Positions 8,777 to 17,610 of a stretch of 64,000 nt of DNA are shown here, piece after piece (within the stretch, counting starts at the first letter, position 1; each line of letters starts with the position of its first letter). This DNA comes from Acidobacteriaceae bacterium. Lineage in GTDB: Bacteria > Acidobacteriota > Terriglobia > Terriglobales > Acidobacteriaceae. A model generated the notes under the pieces. The model was not told the DNA's origin and searched no databases. It worked only from the letters and a program-made list of their open reading frames with translations. The stretch spans positions 35,089 to 99,088 of the forward strand of contig PLBY01000052.1 of the NCBI GenBank assembly GCA_003134655.1. The letters run 5' to 3'. The translations under genes were made by a program, and so were the position numbers.

Positions 8777-11218
8777 CTAGTGATGGCCTCCACTGGAGTG
8801 GCCGCCGCCACTGCTGGCGTGTCCGCCGCCACCGCCGCCAGAGGGATGCCCGCCTCCTCCTCCACCCGAGGAGTGTCCGCCGCCGCTCGGAGCGCTCGGA
8901 TGACTACCGCCGCCGGAGCTTGGCGCCGCGTGCGAGCCACCGTAACTAGGCGCTCCGCGCGATCCGCCGTAGCTCGGAGCACCATGGTAGCCAGGGTACC
9001 CGCCCCGGGGATATCCGCCGTAGGAAGGTGCCCGCGCGATCGGCTGCCGCATATCCAACTGCGGACGGGACGAGGATCCGCGCCCGTAGCTGCCCGGGTT
9101 CGAAGTGGGGCTGCGGGATTCGACCGAACTTGGCGCAGTCCGGTTCCAATAGCCGCCGCTGCTGCCGCGTGTCACCGGGCCACTCGACGTGCCTCGCGAC
9201 ACCCCGCTACTCGATGGCGGTGTGAAGGGCCGGAAGCCATCCCGGTTGCTGGACGGAGCAGACGGCGTCACACCGCGCTGCGGTTCCATGGTTCGCGTAC
9301 CCATGTTCGACGAACCCGTGTTGGAAGAACCCATGTTCGGCCGTTCCGACGTTCCAACAGTCGGGCGACTATTGCTGCTCGGCGGGGTGAACGGACGATC
9401 TCCGCCACGGTTTCCAGTTTGCGTTGATGACGGCTGATTGCCCGCCGTTCTGTTCCCAGGATTATTCGTCTCCCGGTTCGAGAGCGTGCCTGCACTCGGC
9501 CGCTGCATGTTGTTCGCCGGAGTCGTACCGTGCATTCCCGCAGACTCGCCGGCACTTACCCGGCCACCAGCCGGAACTGCGCCTACATGACTCTGCTGCA
9601 TCGTCTGGCGCAGACTCGCAGTCTGCTGCTGGAATGATTGCGGCCGCGCAACGTTGTTATGCACCGATCCATAGAAACGCTGCGAACCGGTGTTGCGCAC
9701 CGTGGACGGCGCTGCCGCGCGTCCGCTCGCCGACAAGCTGGCGTGCGAAGGAACCACGGGCAGGTTGCCCGCCATCATGCGTGCACCGCCCAGCTGCGCG
9801 TGGCTCGCCGCCACTGGGGTCACCCTGCCGGCGCCGAAGTGTCCCGCATTGACCGTCGACATTGCACGGAAAACATGGTTGTTGTGAATGTTCGCGGTAT
9901 TCGAGAACCGGTTTCCACCATGGAGCGGCCCGATCCCACCGAATTGATGAAAGTTGTGGACATTGTTTACGTTGACCACACCGAACCGGCCGCGGTATCC
10001 GCCCCACCACGGATGGAAATAGTCACACGGTCCGATCGGAAGCCAGCCGAAGCCGCCCCAACCGCCCCAGCCCACGCCGAAGCCAAAGCCGCCGCCCCAT
10101 CCCCAGAACGAGACGTATGCGGGTGCCCAGAACGGGTTGTAGCCTGCGTAGATCGGGCCGGGCCACCATGCCCACGCGTTGCCGTACGGGAACCAGCGGC
10201 CATAGTGATATGGCGCCCATCCCCAAGGCTCGGAGCCAACCCAAGTCCAACCATAGGTCGGCTCATACACCCAGTTGCCATCACGATACGGAACCCAACC
10301 ATCTGGTTCATTCGGAACCCAGACGTCGCCGTAGTCGGGCACGCTCTGCCAATTACCATACGAGTCCAGATCTTGCGATCCCGTGTAGCGGCGGTTGGTA
10401 TGGCGCCACGAACTGGCGTTGCGGATCATGTGGTCGCGATCGCTGTTCCACTGATCCCAGGCGTCGCGATCCGGAGCCGAGGAAATCTTGTACTGCGCGG
10501 AATCAGCGTTCCCACGAATCGTGGCCATTTCGCCGCTGCGGACTTCAGTGCTGCCCTGCGGCGTGGCAATCTGCAATTCGCCTTGGCGCACGATCACAAG
10601 CGTATCGCCATCCGGCCGCACTTCGATGCGGAACACGCCATCATGATGCGCAGGATGCACCGACACGTTCGGTGTATCGATCTCGGGCTCGGCTTCGCTG
10701 TCTTTCGAGACCGTGTAATTCGCGATGCCCTGGCCCAACTGAATCTGAATATCTTTCTGCGTGAGGTTTGCGATGTTGGCCTTGGAGTTCGGCCCAAGAC
10801 GAAGAATGTTGGCAAAATCGAGTTGCAACTCGGTGCGCGCGTTGTCGCCGGTCGAGACTTTGTCGCCCGTCATCACCGGCTGGTTCAACACCGCGGCAGA
10901 CCAGTCGCCAGAATCTCCACGCTGTGTGGAGACGTCGCCGTGCATCAAGCTGACGCGCGCCACACCTTGGTCGGTCCTCGCCGGAGCCTCGCCCGACGGT
11001 CCGCCGGGCTGCGCTTCCGTCGGCTGGGCGTCCCCAGGCTGTCCCTGCGGTCCATTTTGATCCTGACCAATTTGACCCTGACCGATCTCCATCGGAGCAC
11101 TCGGCTGCTCGGACGGACCGGGACCTTCCTCGGTCGTCTGCGCCAGAGCGCTGATCGACCAGGCGCCCGATAGCGCCAAAGTTAAGACTGCCAAACTTGC
11201 CATGAGTCTGCTTTTCAT
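8777..11218 (-). CDS. FecR-domain secreted protein with WxPY repeats and Gly/Ser/His-rich tail
   Basis: 813 residues from the ATG at 11218, which has an upstream GGAAGAGGTGG ribosome site; the frame is open further up but that part lacks a signal peptide. Residues 1-27 are a signal peptide. Residues about 75-210 are a FecR-like domain (VARVSLMHGDVST...VVRQGELQIATPQGSTEV). Then comes a Trp/Tyr/Pro-rich block (GWVPYRDGNWVYEPTYGWTW, EPWGWAPYHYGRW) of the DUF6600 type. The last 350 residues are low complexity, finishing with runs of Gly, Ser and His. No TonB-dependent receptor or ECF sigma factor is adjacent, so a classical FecR role is unlikely. A shorter paralogue lies at 23127-25094. Probably a cell-envelope or matrix protein; the His-rich tail could bind metals. 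Confidence 0.8.
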   Translation of the reverse strand: MKSRLMASLAVLTLALSGAWSISALAQTTEEGPGPSEQPSAPMEIGQGQIGQDQNGPQGQPGDAQPTEAQPGGPSGEAPARTDQGVARVSLMHGDVSTQRGDSGDWSAAVLNQPVMTGDKVSTGDNARTELQLDFANILRLGPNSKANIANLTQKDIQIQLGQGIANYTVSKDSEAEPEIDTPNVSVHPAHHDGVFRIEVRPDGDTLVIVRQGELQIATPQGSTEVRSGEMATIRGNADSAQYKISSAPDRDAWDQWNSDRDHMIRNASSWRHTNRRYTGSQDLDSYGNWQSVPDYGDVWVPNEPDGWVPYRDGNWVYEPTYGWTWVGSEPWGWAPYHYGRWFPYGNAWAWWPGPIYAGYNPFWAPAYVSFWGWGGGFGFGVGWGGWGGFGWLPIGPCDYFHPWWGGYRGRFGVVNVNNVHNFHQFGGIGPLHGGNRFSNTANIHNNHVFRAMSTVNAGHFGAGRVTPVAASHAQLGGARMMAGNLPVVPSHASLSASGRAAAPSTVRNTGSQRFYGSVHNNVARPQSFQQQTASLRQTMQQSHVGAVPAGGRVSAGESAGMHGTTPANNMQRPSAGTLSNRETNNPGNRTAGNQPSSTQTGNRGGDRPFTPPSSNSRPTVGTSERPNMGSSNTGSSNMGTRTMEPQRGVTPSAPSSNRDGFRPFTPPSSSGVSRGTSSGPVTRGSSGGYWNRTAPSSVESRSPTSNPGSYGRGSSSRPQLDMRQPIARAPSYGGYPRGGYPGYHGAPSYGGSRGAPSYGGSHAAPSSGGGSHPSAPSGGGHSSGGGGGGHPSGGGGGGHASSGGGHSSGGHH

Positions 11219-11553
11219 AACCCACCTCTTCCAAACGGCCCTAACTGTATAAACCCGCATTTCTAGGAATATCTCTGTCAAAAGGATGGGCAACTGCCAT
11301 GCCAAACGAGGCAAATGCGGCATAGTGTAACTCGTGTGTTTTCAATTCGTAACGACGGGCAGTCAAAAGGCGAGACGGCCAGATTTGGCGGAAATGCCTG
11401 ACCTCAGCCAAGGGTGGTGGTTTTCGGCCAGTTGCGGCGTTTTTTGCTCTCTCGCCGACATCAGCAACACCCTGGGTGGCCCATCCTTCGCGCACTTTGC
11501 GAAGGGTGGGAGTCGCAGCAGGGAAAGGATGGGAAAGGGGACCTTTCCCCACA
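11219..11553. repeat. Intergenic region with a CCATCCTTCGC/GCGAAGGGTGG hairpin
   Basis: A stretch of 335 bp with no convincing gene. At 11481-11509 an 11-bp stem (one G-U pair) with a 7-nt loop occurs, resembling dispersed palindromes of acidobacterial genomes. Open frames across it are built from the repeat and were not accepted. Confidence 0.5.
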
Positions 11554-11802
11554 TTAGTTCCGTTTCGACCCTCGAATCAGAGCAATCAACCCAACTCCGA
11601 TCCAAACCAGATTTACGACAGACGATGGCCACGCATGGTGCCAGCCGGCATTCGTGAGCAGCAGTAAGCTACCGACAATGTTGAGCGATTGATAGCTGCC
11701 ACTGCTGCCCCTGACCCGTCCCCAGGAAATCCAACTATAGGCAACAAGCAAAGCAAGCGCTCCCATCCAGCCACCTACGTCCAGCCAAACGCCTGAAATC
11801 AT
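11554..11802 (-). CDS. Small CBU_0592-like membrane protein
   Basis: 82 residues with two to three predicted hydrophobic helices (MGALALLVAYSWISWG, SLNIVGSLLLLTNAG, SVVNLVWIGVGLIALIR). The pattern of length, helix order and the central Tyr/Asn-Gly-His positions resembles the small CBU_0592-type membrane domain. No enzymatic motif is visible. Its start overlaps the stop of the cyclase gene by four bases (ATGA), so the two are translationally coupled on the minus strand and are likely to work in the same process, perhaps transport or membrane association of the cyclase substrate. Confidence 0.6.
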   Translation of the reverse strand: MISGVWLDVGGWMGALALLVAYSWISWGRVRGSSGSYQSLNIVGSLLLLTNAGWHHAWPSSVVNLVWIGVGLIALIRGSKRN

Positions 11803-12722
11803 TGCGCAGCCCCCAAACTTGCGAATGCCCGCACTGGAAAGGTGCCCATACCCTTAACCTTGACCGGGACGGTGGTGAACCTGAAACCTGTGATAGGAAG
11901 CGGATGGAGATTGCAAAGATGCTCGACGATTGGGATGCCCGCACCCAGAAGGACTGTATGCACCGGGCGCGCACCGCCCGAGATATCGTCGATGTTCAAG
12001 GAATCGATTCCGACCAGCACGGCACCTTGTTCTTTCAAATAAACCGCAGCCCCTTCCGTCAAGAATGAGTGCCCCTCGAAGTATTGCTCGGTTGCCCAAT
12101 GTTTAGCCCATCCAGTGTGCACAAGGACAGCTTTGCCTCTCACATCGATCGGCACAAAGGTCTGTCGGTCTACGGCACGTCCCGACATGCCTTCGGCGCG
12201 CACGACCACAGCCTCCAGTTGCGCGAGAGCCGACAAATCGAGTTCAGAAATGTCCTTGCCTTTCTGAAAGCGATGAAAGGGACTATCAAGGTATGTGCCA
12301 GTATTCGCTACCATTTCGATTTTTCCTATCTGAAAGGAGGTGCCCTCGTCGTAGAGCTGCCTTGAAGCCTCGCGACTCAGATAATCGCAAATCAGAGGCG
12401 CCGGAAAGCCTTTGTACGTAATCAACCCCGAGGTGATTGTGTGACTCAGATCGATAAACCGGGAATGGGTTCCACTAAGCTCTTCGACGGGCTGAGTGCC
12501 CGCTCGTTTGTGGCGCTCAAGGATGACCTTCTTATTCAGAATCCGGACCTTACCGACCATCAGCAGGCGGAGGTCTTTGATGATGTAATCTGCAAGTTCT
12601 TGATCAGTGATGTCATCGCCATCAATATCCAGACGAAACTCTTGTCCTTGAATTCCGCCTCCGTTGGAGAAATCGATTTCGAAGTCAAACTGCACGCGCT
12701 TTTCAGGAGCCTCGTTCGCCAT
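11799..12722 (-). CDS. Cyclase/kynurenine formamidase-like metal hydrolase with an extra N-terminal domain
   Basis: 307 residues from the ATG at 12722, preceded by CCGGAG at suitable distance; a TTG nine bases upstream is possible. Residues about 87-300 are a cyclase-family fold (FIDLSHTITSGLITYKGFPAP; HTGWAKHW; GIDSLNIDD; IPIVEHLCNL). In the family's HxGTHxDxPxH metal motif this protein reads NTGTYLDSPFH (140-150), so two His positions are replaced by Asn and Tyr while the Asp and last His remain. Residues 1-72 are an additional domain (GGGIQGQEFRLDIDGDDITD) not usual in formamidases. The substrate is unknown. It sits opposite a divergent LysR gene, the classic layout for a regulated catabolic operon. 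Confidence 0.75.
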   Translation of the reverse strand: MANEAPEKRVQFDFEIDFSNGGGIQGQEFRLDIDGDDITDQELADYIIKDLRLLMVGKVRILNKKVILERHKRAGTQPVEELSGTHSRFIDLSHTITSGLITYKGFPAPLICDYLSREASRQLYDEGTSFQIGKIEMVANTGTYLDSPFHRFQKGKDISELDLSALAQLEAVVVRAEGMSGRAVDRQTFVPIDVRGKAVLVHTGWAKHWATEQYFEGHSFLTEGAAVYLKEQGAVLVGIDSLNIDDISGGARPVHTVLLGAGIPIVEHLCNLHPLPITGFRFTTVPVKVKGMGTFPVRAFASLGAAQ

Positions 12723-12770
12723 TTTGATCAACTCCGGGTATCAAGATGTTTTCAAGCTTAGACAAATCGA

Positions 12771-12783
12771 TTGAATGAATCAA
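12771..12783. promoter_or_regulatory. Possible LysR operator between divergent genes
   Basis: The 100-bp gap between the cyclase and LysR starts is AT-rich and contains TTGA-N5-TCAA, an interrupted palindrome of the T-N11-A type that LysR-family proteins bind. Symmetry and position support it; no binding data are implied. Confidence 0.35.
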
Positions 12784-12822
12784 ATAGATGGATTAGATAG
12801 TTATCATATATGCTGTGCATGG

Positions 12823-13710
12823 ATGAAATTACATCAGCTGAGCGCTCTGGTAGCCATCGCGGACAGCGGTTCTTTCACCAGCGCGGGAAAACAGTTGAGG
12901 ATCTCTCAATCCTCCTTGAGCCACGCCGTCACAGGCTTGGAGCAAGAATTGGGCGTTTCTCTTCTCGATCGAGGCCGCCAGGGGGCCAAAGCGACTGACG
13001 CGGGCGGGCGGGTGCTGACCCACGCGCGCCAAGTCCTCGCCTGTCTGGATTCAATCCGGGCAGAAGCGGACAACACTTCCGCCCTCGTTCAAGGGCGGGT
13101 ACGGGTCGGTTCGATCCCCAGCGCCACTGTGGCGTTTCTTCCGAGAGTAATTGGAAGTTTCACTCGCCAACACCCAAAGGTGGAAGTCATACTTCTGGAA
13201 GAGCCAAGTCAAGAACAACAGCAACTCAACGAATGGCTGCAAACAAACACCATTGATGTGGCCTTGATCCAATTGCCGTTGGCCGGATCGAATGTTGTGC
13301 TGCTCATGCAAGACGAGCTGTGCGCAATTGTCTCGACAAGGTCAGCGCTCGCTGAGCGTAAGCGGATCTCGTTGCGCGAACTGGCCAAACAGCCGTTCGT
13401 GATGTCACGGTACAGTAGTGAGAGCTTGATCTATGCCGCTTATGCCAAGCTGCGGCTTTCGTTAGTTCCCCGTTTTGCAGTGCAGGATCTCGGCACCCTT
13501 GTGAGCATGGTCCGGGAAGGTTTGGGAATTTCAATCGTTCCCCGGCTGGCCTTCTCTGAGATTCCAGAAGGCGTGTCGCTGATTCCAGTTTTGCCGCGTA
13601 TACGCCGGGAACTCGGGCTTGTTCTCAAGTCACCGGAACACTCACCGCCAGCAGTGTGGGCGTTTGTCCGCCAGGCACAAGAATTGGTGCGAAGGGGCCC
13701 GAAGAAATGA
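12823..13710 (+). CDS. LysR-family transcriptional regulator
   Basis: 295 residues from ATG 12823, chosen because the canonical MKLHQLSALVAIADSGSFT opening starts there (an ATG 48 bases upstream adds a non-conserved tail). Residues 1-60 form the winged helix-turn-helix (SFTSAGKQLRISQSSLSHAV). Residues about 88-290 form the periplasmic-binding-like effector domain (RVRVGSIPSATVAFLPRVIG; LVSMVREGLGISIVPRLAF). It is divergent from the cyclase/membrane-protein operon with a 100-bp shared promoter region and is the obvious regulator of that operon in response to its substrate or product. Confidence 0.9.
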   Translation: MKLHQLSALVAIADSGSFTSAGKQLRISQSSLSHAVTGLEQELGVSLLDRGRQGAKATDAGGRVLTHARQVLACLDSIRAEADNTSALVQGRVRVGSIPSATVAFLPRVIGSFTRQHPKVEVILLEEPSQEQQQLNEWLQTNTIDVALIQLPLAGSNVVLLMQDELCAIVSTRSALAERKRISLRELAKQPFVMSRYSSESLIYAAYAKLRLSLVPRFAVQDLGTLVSMVREGLGISIVPRLAFSEIPEGVSLIPVLPRIRRELGLVLKSPEHSPPAVWAFVRQAQELVRRGPKK

Positions 13711-13784
13711 ACGCACCGGCGTCATTCTACTGGTCACTTATTGTCTACCCACTGCGGCGCGGCGATTCCTGATGCCATGCTGGA

Positions 13785-14027
13785 ATGAAACGATGGAGCC
13801 AGCGCTGGACGCCAGCGGAGTGGGTGGAGTTCCTTGCCGCAGCCGAATCGCCGACCGATGTTCGCGAACTGCGTCGGTCCACTCACACCGGACGCCCTCT
13901 GGGCACACCGGAGTTCGTGGAGGCTTTGGAGAAATCGTCTCTACGCCCCTTGGCTGCGAGAAAAGCCGGTCGACGCAAGCGGCCTGGCGGGGATATGCTG
14001 CAGGCTGGACTCACTTTTGTGGCCTGA
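13785..14027 (+). pseudogene. C-terminal remnant of a REP-associated transposase (Y1 family)
   Basis: The frame carries QRWTPAEWVEFL, then ELRRSTHTGRPLGTPEFV and a basic RKAGRRKR end. This is the usual C-terminal segment of larger REP-associated tyrosine transposases (TGRPLG signature). The catalytic N-terminal part (HUH motif and Tyr) is absent and the upstream sequence is out of frame, so it is a dead fragment. It marks the left side of a repeat-rich island; a complete but different RAYT lies at 59798-60352. Confidence 0.65.
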
Positions 14028-14070
14028 GAATCGGGGAATGTCCCGTCCGTCAACGCATTTTTGACCCTAA

Positions 14071-14186
14071 GTGTTGTCATCCTGAGCGGAGCCGTTCTTC
14101 AGGCGAAGCGAAGGACCTCGGACTCATCGACCCTGTCCCTCCGAAGCGAACCGCACACAGTAACGTGGGTCGCGCGCCCCGGCACT
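14071..14186 (+). repeat. 120-bp tandem repeat, copy 1
   Basis: Begins GTGTTGTCATCCTGAGC and ends CCCCGGCACT. It is almost identical to the next 117 bp with about five differences. The TCATCCTGAGC core also occurs at 25236 and 56029. Confidence 0.85.
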
Positions 14187-14190
14187 ATCA

Positions 14191-14307
14191 GTGTTGTCAT
14201 CCTGAGCGGAGCCGTTCTTCAGGCGAAGCGAAGGATCTCGGACTCATCGACCCTGTCCCTCCGAAGCGAACCGGACACAAGTAACGTGGATCGCGCGCCC
14301 CGGCACT
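14191..14307 (+). repeat. 120-bp tandem repeat, copy 2
   Basis: Second copy at a 120-bp period, with one extra A before GTAACGTGG. Two directly repeated palindrome-bearing units suggest duplication by recombination or by REP-type mobilisation. Confidence 0.85.
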
Positions 14308-14715
14308 GTCCCGGAGCAACTTTTGTCACCCGAAACTGCGCCGCACGCGATTCGTCGGCCTTCGTCGCTGATAAGTAAACGGAGCCTGCCCTGAGCGACT
14401 GAGCAGTGCGAAGGAGTCGAACGGGGCGGTGGTAACAGCAGAAAGTTGAGGCGCCTAGCGGGCGTCCGAGCCCGCTGCCGAAATCCCGAGCGAAGCCGAG
14501 GGATCAGATTCGTGAAAACGCGTTAGCCCCCATGGCATGAGGTCAGTCTAGTCTTGTTCGCCGGATTAAGTCTGTGACGTGTGAACATCCCCACTCAAGC
14601 CAAAACCAGGCTTCAGTGGGCCACCCGTCGACACGGTTATCCAATCAGCCTCTCGGTTCGATGGCGAAGAGATCGCGCACATGAGAGAATTGCGCGTCGT
14701 AAGTACAAACTCAAC
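14308..14715. other. Intergenic region upstream of the HD-ATPase gene
   Basis: About 400 bp containing fragments similar to other dispersed palindromes (for example AGCGGGCGTCC...GAGCCCGCT near 14457-14476). No gene was recognised. The frame of the following gene extends back to 14581 but that part looks non-coding. Confidence 0.5.
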
Positions 14716-17610
14716 ATGACTTCCTCTTCGTTTCTTAGCTATCCTGAGCTTTTCAGCAAAAAGCTGGAGGGCAATCTAAGAATCCGTTCGGCGATTGACT
14801 CGTCGTTCAGCCCTGTAGCCGACATACTCAAGATCAGTAAGTTACCCTTCTTCCCCGATTACACAGATCACGGCATCCCGCATCTGTCGAAGGTACTCGA
14901 AATTGCCGATAAGCTCATTGCGGATCGCGCGCGCGAGCTCTTTTCTGCCGAAGACGCCGCAGTCCTGACCTTTTCCGTCTTATCGCACGACCTGGCCCTC
15001 CACCTCAGCGAGGCCGGCTTCCAGTCGTTGCTAAAAGCCCCCAGCTGGGCCAACCTTTGGCGCGAATTTCTGAGCACTGCTAAGCACTGGGACGACCGCA
15101 AACTCGTAGAAATATTCGGCGCCGATGAAGCCGGCGCCCCACTCGCCTTGGTAAGGGACCCTTTCGGCGACTACAACAACCTGACCGAAAGCGACCGCAA
15201 GTTGATCGGAGAATTCATAAGACAGCACCACCCACAGCTGGCATACGAATTCGCGATGGTCGGATTCCCAGGCACCGACGGCCGAGTAATTCCCTTCGGC
15301 TCGTTCAGCGAAGACCTGAGGGAACTTGCCGGAATCATCGCGCGCAGCCACGGATTTCATCTGCGAGAAGGCATCCGTCAACTCGAGCAAAAGCAATTCA
15401 GCAAGCTGGAGCACAACAACGTACATCCAGTCTTTCTGATGGGAGCCCTCAGAGTCGCGGACTTTCTGGACCTCGGCGATAACCGAGCCCCGCTAATTGC
15501 ATTCGCATACAAAGAATTCAAGAGTCCGATCTCCAGAAGAGAATGGAGAACGAACCAGGCCTTCCGCACTATTAGCTGGGGCAATCCCGATCCCGAATCA
15601 ATCCATATTCCTGCTAAACCGACCGACGTTTTCTCGTACCTTGAGCTCAAGCAATGGCTGGCAGCCATCCAATTTGAGCTGGACGTGACCTGGGCGGTCT
15701 TCGGGGAAGTATATGGAGCCCACCCAAAATTTTCGTGCCTCGGATTGTCCATCAGAAGGGTCCGCTCGAACATAACCGACGACCCAAAGGCGTTCGCCAA
15801 GGACGTTCCGTATGTTCCGGTGCGTGTCGAGCTTGGTGCTGCGGGCGCCGACGTTCTGAAGCTGTTCGTCGAACCTCTTTATGGCAACCGCCCCGAGGTA
15901 GGCATCCGCGAGTTGATCCAGAACGCCGTGGATGCAGTCAGAGAGCGCTGGGAGTTTGAGAAGAATCATCCACAACCAGCGGATCGGGCACCCTCGGAAC
16001 TGGAGGGAGACGTGGTCGCCTGGCTGGACGACCCTGACCAGAAGGGGGTAGCCATGCTTACCGTAAGCGACCGAGGTATCGGGATGACGGAGGAAATCAT
16101 CGTAAACTACTTCCTGAAGGCAGGTGCATCGTTCAGACGAAGTGTTGCTTGGAAGAAGGAGTTTGAGTCAGAAGACGGCGCCGCCGCCGCCCAGGGGCAT
16201 CCCAAATCGCGCGTGCTGCGTTCCGGGCGCTTCGGCATCGGGGTGCTCGCGGCCTTCCTTCTCGGTGACGAAATCGAGGTCTCAACGCGGCACATAACAT
16301 CCGAGCGCGGAATTCGCTTCTCTTCGCGGCTCGATCTGCGGCCTGCGGCGTTCGAAACTGCCCCAATCCAGTTGACCTATGCCGCTGACCTCCCGGTGGG
16401 TACCACAATCAAGGTGAGGGTGACAAAAGACACTTCCGAACGCAGCTACAACCTCCTCCACCAATCGGACCGCTGGGACTGGTATTGTCTGCGCTCACCC
16501 TCTGTGGTCAGGCTGCTGGGCTCGCGGCGCAAGCGACGCAAGCAATTCCACATGTTTCCCGACGAGACCGCCCCCTCGTTGCCCGTGGGATGGTATCGGG
16601 TAGCAACCTCCGACTACAGGACCGTTTACGCTGTGCCTAACCCCGCACGGTGCAGCCACTTGCCCAAGTTGACGGTAAACGGCATTGTCGTGAAACAACT
16701 TAGCTACGAAACGGAAGATTTGGACACCGTCAGCCTTGACTTTTGGCCCGACACTTTCAGGCTCGAGCCGTACTTCTTGGGCACACCAAGCTTTTCGATT
16801 TTCGATCCCGACGGTAATCTTCCTCTCGACGTAAGAAGAACCGGATTGACACACAAGCAACTCGATTTCATGGAAGGGGCATTTGCAGTACAAGCCAAAG
16901 CGCTGTTGGCGACGCTCCTCATTACTGTTCCCAGAGAACCTACGCCCACCGATGAGTTCCGGCAGGCAGTTGAACAGATGTTCAGAATAGTCACTCTCTT
17001 CCCGGTTTTCTTCACAAAGCTAGGCGCGGGGATCCTGCTGCAAAAGAACCTCCAAGCTGCAAATGTAAGGAACTGCCTGCTCGTGAACGTTCGCGACATA
17101 AGCGAGATAAGCAAAGGCTGGCTAGAGCAGGTGTCCGGAAGGTATGACGCGACGATCTTCTCAAGCGGTGATCTCGCTTACGGCGTCGACGTCGAGAGCT
17201 TCAGCTCCTGGGTCGGCAGTGCCCGCATGATCACTCGCCGCGGAACCGGAGCGTCGTTAGGGAAATTAAAATTCAAGGTAGAGGACGAGGCAATTAACGC
17301 ATTAAGTGTCTTTAGAACTGGAGATTGCCCCCCCAGCCTACTGACAAGGAAAGACTTCGAATCTGCCGAATTCCGTGCTAACCCCATGACAGTAACTGTG
17401 GCTGAACTGTTCCTACGAGCCCGACGAGCGTCGAAACCGGAACCCGAGTGTTCCGTGGGCCATTACTGGGAAGAAATAATTCGCCAGCCCCTGATCCCCT
17501 TCGACCTCGCCGAGAGACGAAGCAAGCTCAGCTACGCATACGAAGCCTTGAGCGAGTACATCGCCGACTTCGCGAGTCCGAGCGGATCTCGCAAACACCA
17601 CAAGACCTAG
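14716..17610 (+). CDS. HD-domain phosphohydrolase fused to an Hsp90-like GHKL ATPase
   Basis: 964 residues from ATG 14716 (an upstream GTG at 14581 would add a basic, unlikely tail). Residues about 45-260 form an HD domain with the ordered metal ligands H52/H56, H91-D92, H171/H172, H212/H215 and D249. Residues about 375-620 form a GHKL ATPase of Hsp90 type: N-box ELIQNAVDAVRE (399-410), G1 DRGIGMT (452-458), G2 GRFGIGVLAAFLLGDEIEV (504 on) and a following GTTIKVRV strand. The C-terminal 340 residues are not recognised. Both domains keep their catalytic residues. It stands alone between a transposase remnant and an AT-rich repeat array. Predicted role: nucleotide hydrolysis coupled to an ATP-driven conformational switch, plausibly phage defence or stress response. 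The actual function is unknown. Confidence 0.8.
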   Translation: MTSSSFLSYPELFSKKLEGNLRIRSAIDSSFSPVADILKISKLPFFPDYTDHGIPHLSKVLEIADKLIADRARELFSAEDAAVLTFSVLSHDLALHLSEAGFQSLLKAPSWANLWREFLSTAKHWDDRKLVEIFGADEAGAPLALVRDPFGDYNNLTESDRKLIGEFIRQHHPQLAYEFAMVGFPGTDGRVIPFGSFSEDLRELAGIIARSHGFHLREGIRQLEQKQFSKLEHNNVHPVFLMGALRVADFLDLGDNRAPLIAFAYKEFKSPISRREWRTNQAFRTISWGNPDPESIHIPAKPTDVFSYLELKQWLAAIQFELDVTWAVFGEVYGAHPKFSCLGLSIRRVRSNITDDPKAFAKDVPYVPVRVELGAAGADVLKLFVEPLYGNRPEVGIRELIQNAVDAVRERWEFEKNHPQPADRAPSELEGDVVAWLDDPDQKGVAMLTVSDRGIGMTEEIIVNYFLKAGASFRRSVAWKKEFESEDGAAAAQGHPKSRVLRSGRFGIGVLAAFLLGDEIEVSTRHITSERGIRFSSRLDLRPAAFETAPIQLTYAADLPVGTTIKVRVTKDTSERSYNLLHQSDRWDWYCLRSPSVVRLLGSRRKRRKQFHMFPDETAPSLPVGWYRVATSDYRTVYAVPNPARCSHLPKLTVNGIVVKQLSYETEDLDTVSLDFWPDTFRLEPYFLGTPSFSIFDPDGNLPLDVRRTGLTHKQLDFMEGAFAVQAKALLATLLITVPREPTPTDEFRQAVEQMFRIVTLFPVFFTKLGAGILLQKNLQAANVRNCLLVNVRDISEISKGWLEQVSGRYDATIFSSGDLAYGVDVESFSSWVGSARMITRRGTGASLGKLKFKVEDEAINALSVFRTGDCPPSLLTRKDFESAEFRANPMTVTVAELFLRARRASKPEPECSVGHYWEEIIRQPLIPFDLAERRSKLSYAYEALSEYIADFASPSGSRKHHKT

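Noticed and set aside
9638..11173. A 511-codon open frame on the plus strand
   Set aside because: It lies wholly antisense to the FecR gene; its composition (Arg/Pro/His-rich) is that of a shadow of a GC-rich gene, with no domain or ribosome site.
11241..11552. A 103-codon minus-strand frame
   Set aside because: Built from a palindromic repeat and its flanks; no signal peptide, domain or ribosome site.
13619..14284. A 221-codon frame running through the 120-bp repeats
   Set aside because: It encodes the same peptide twice because it reads the tandem repeat; no family resemblance.
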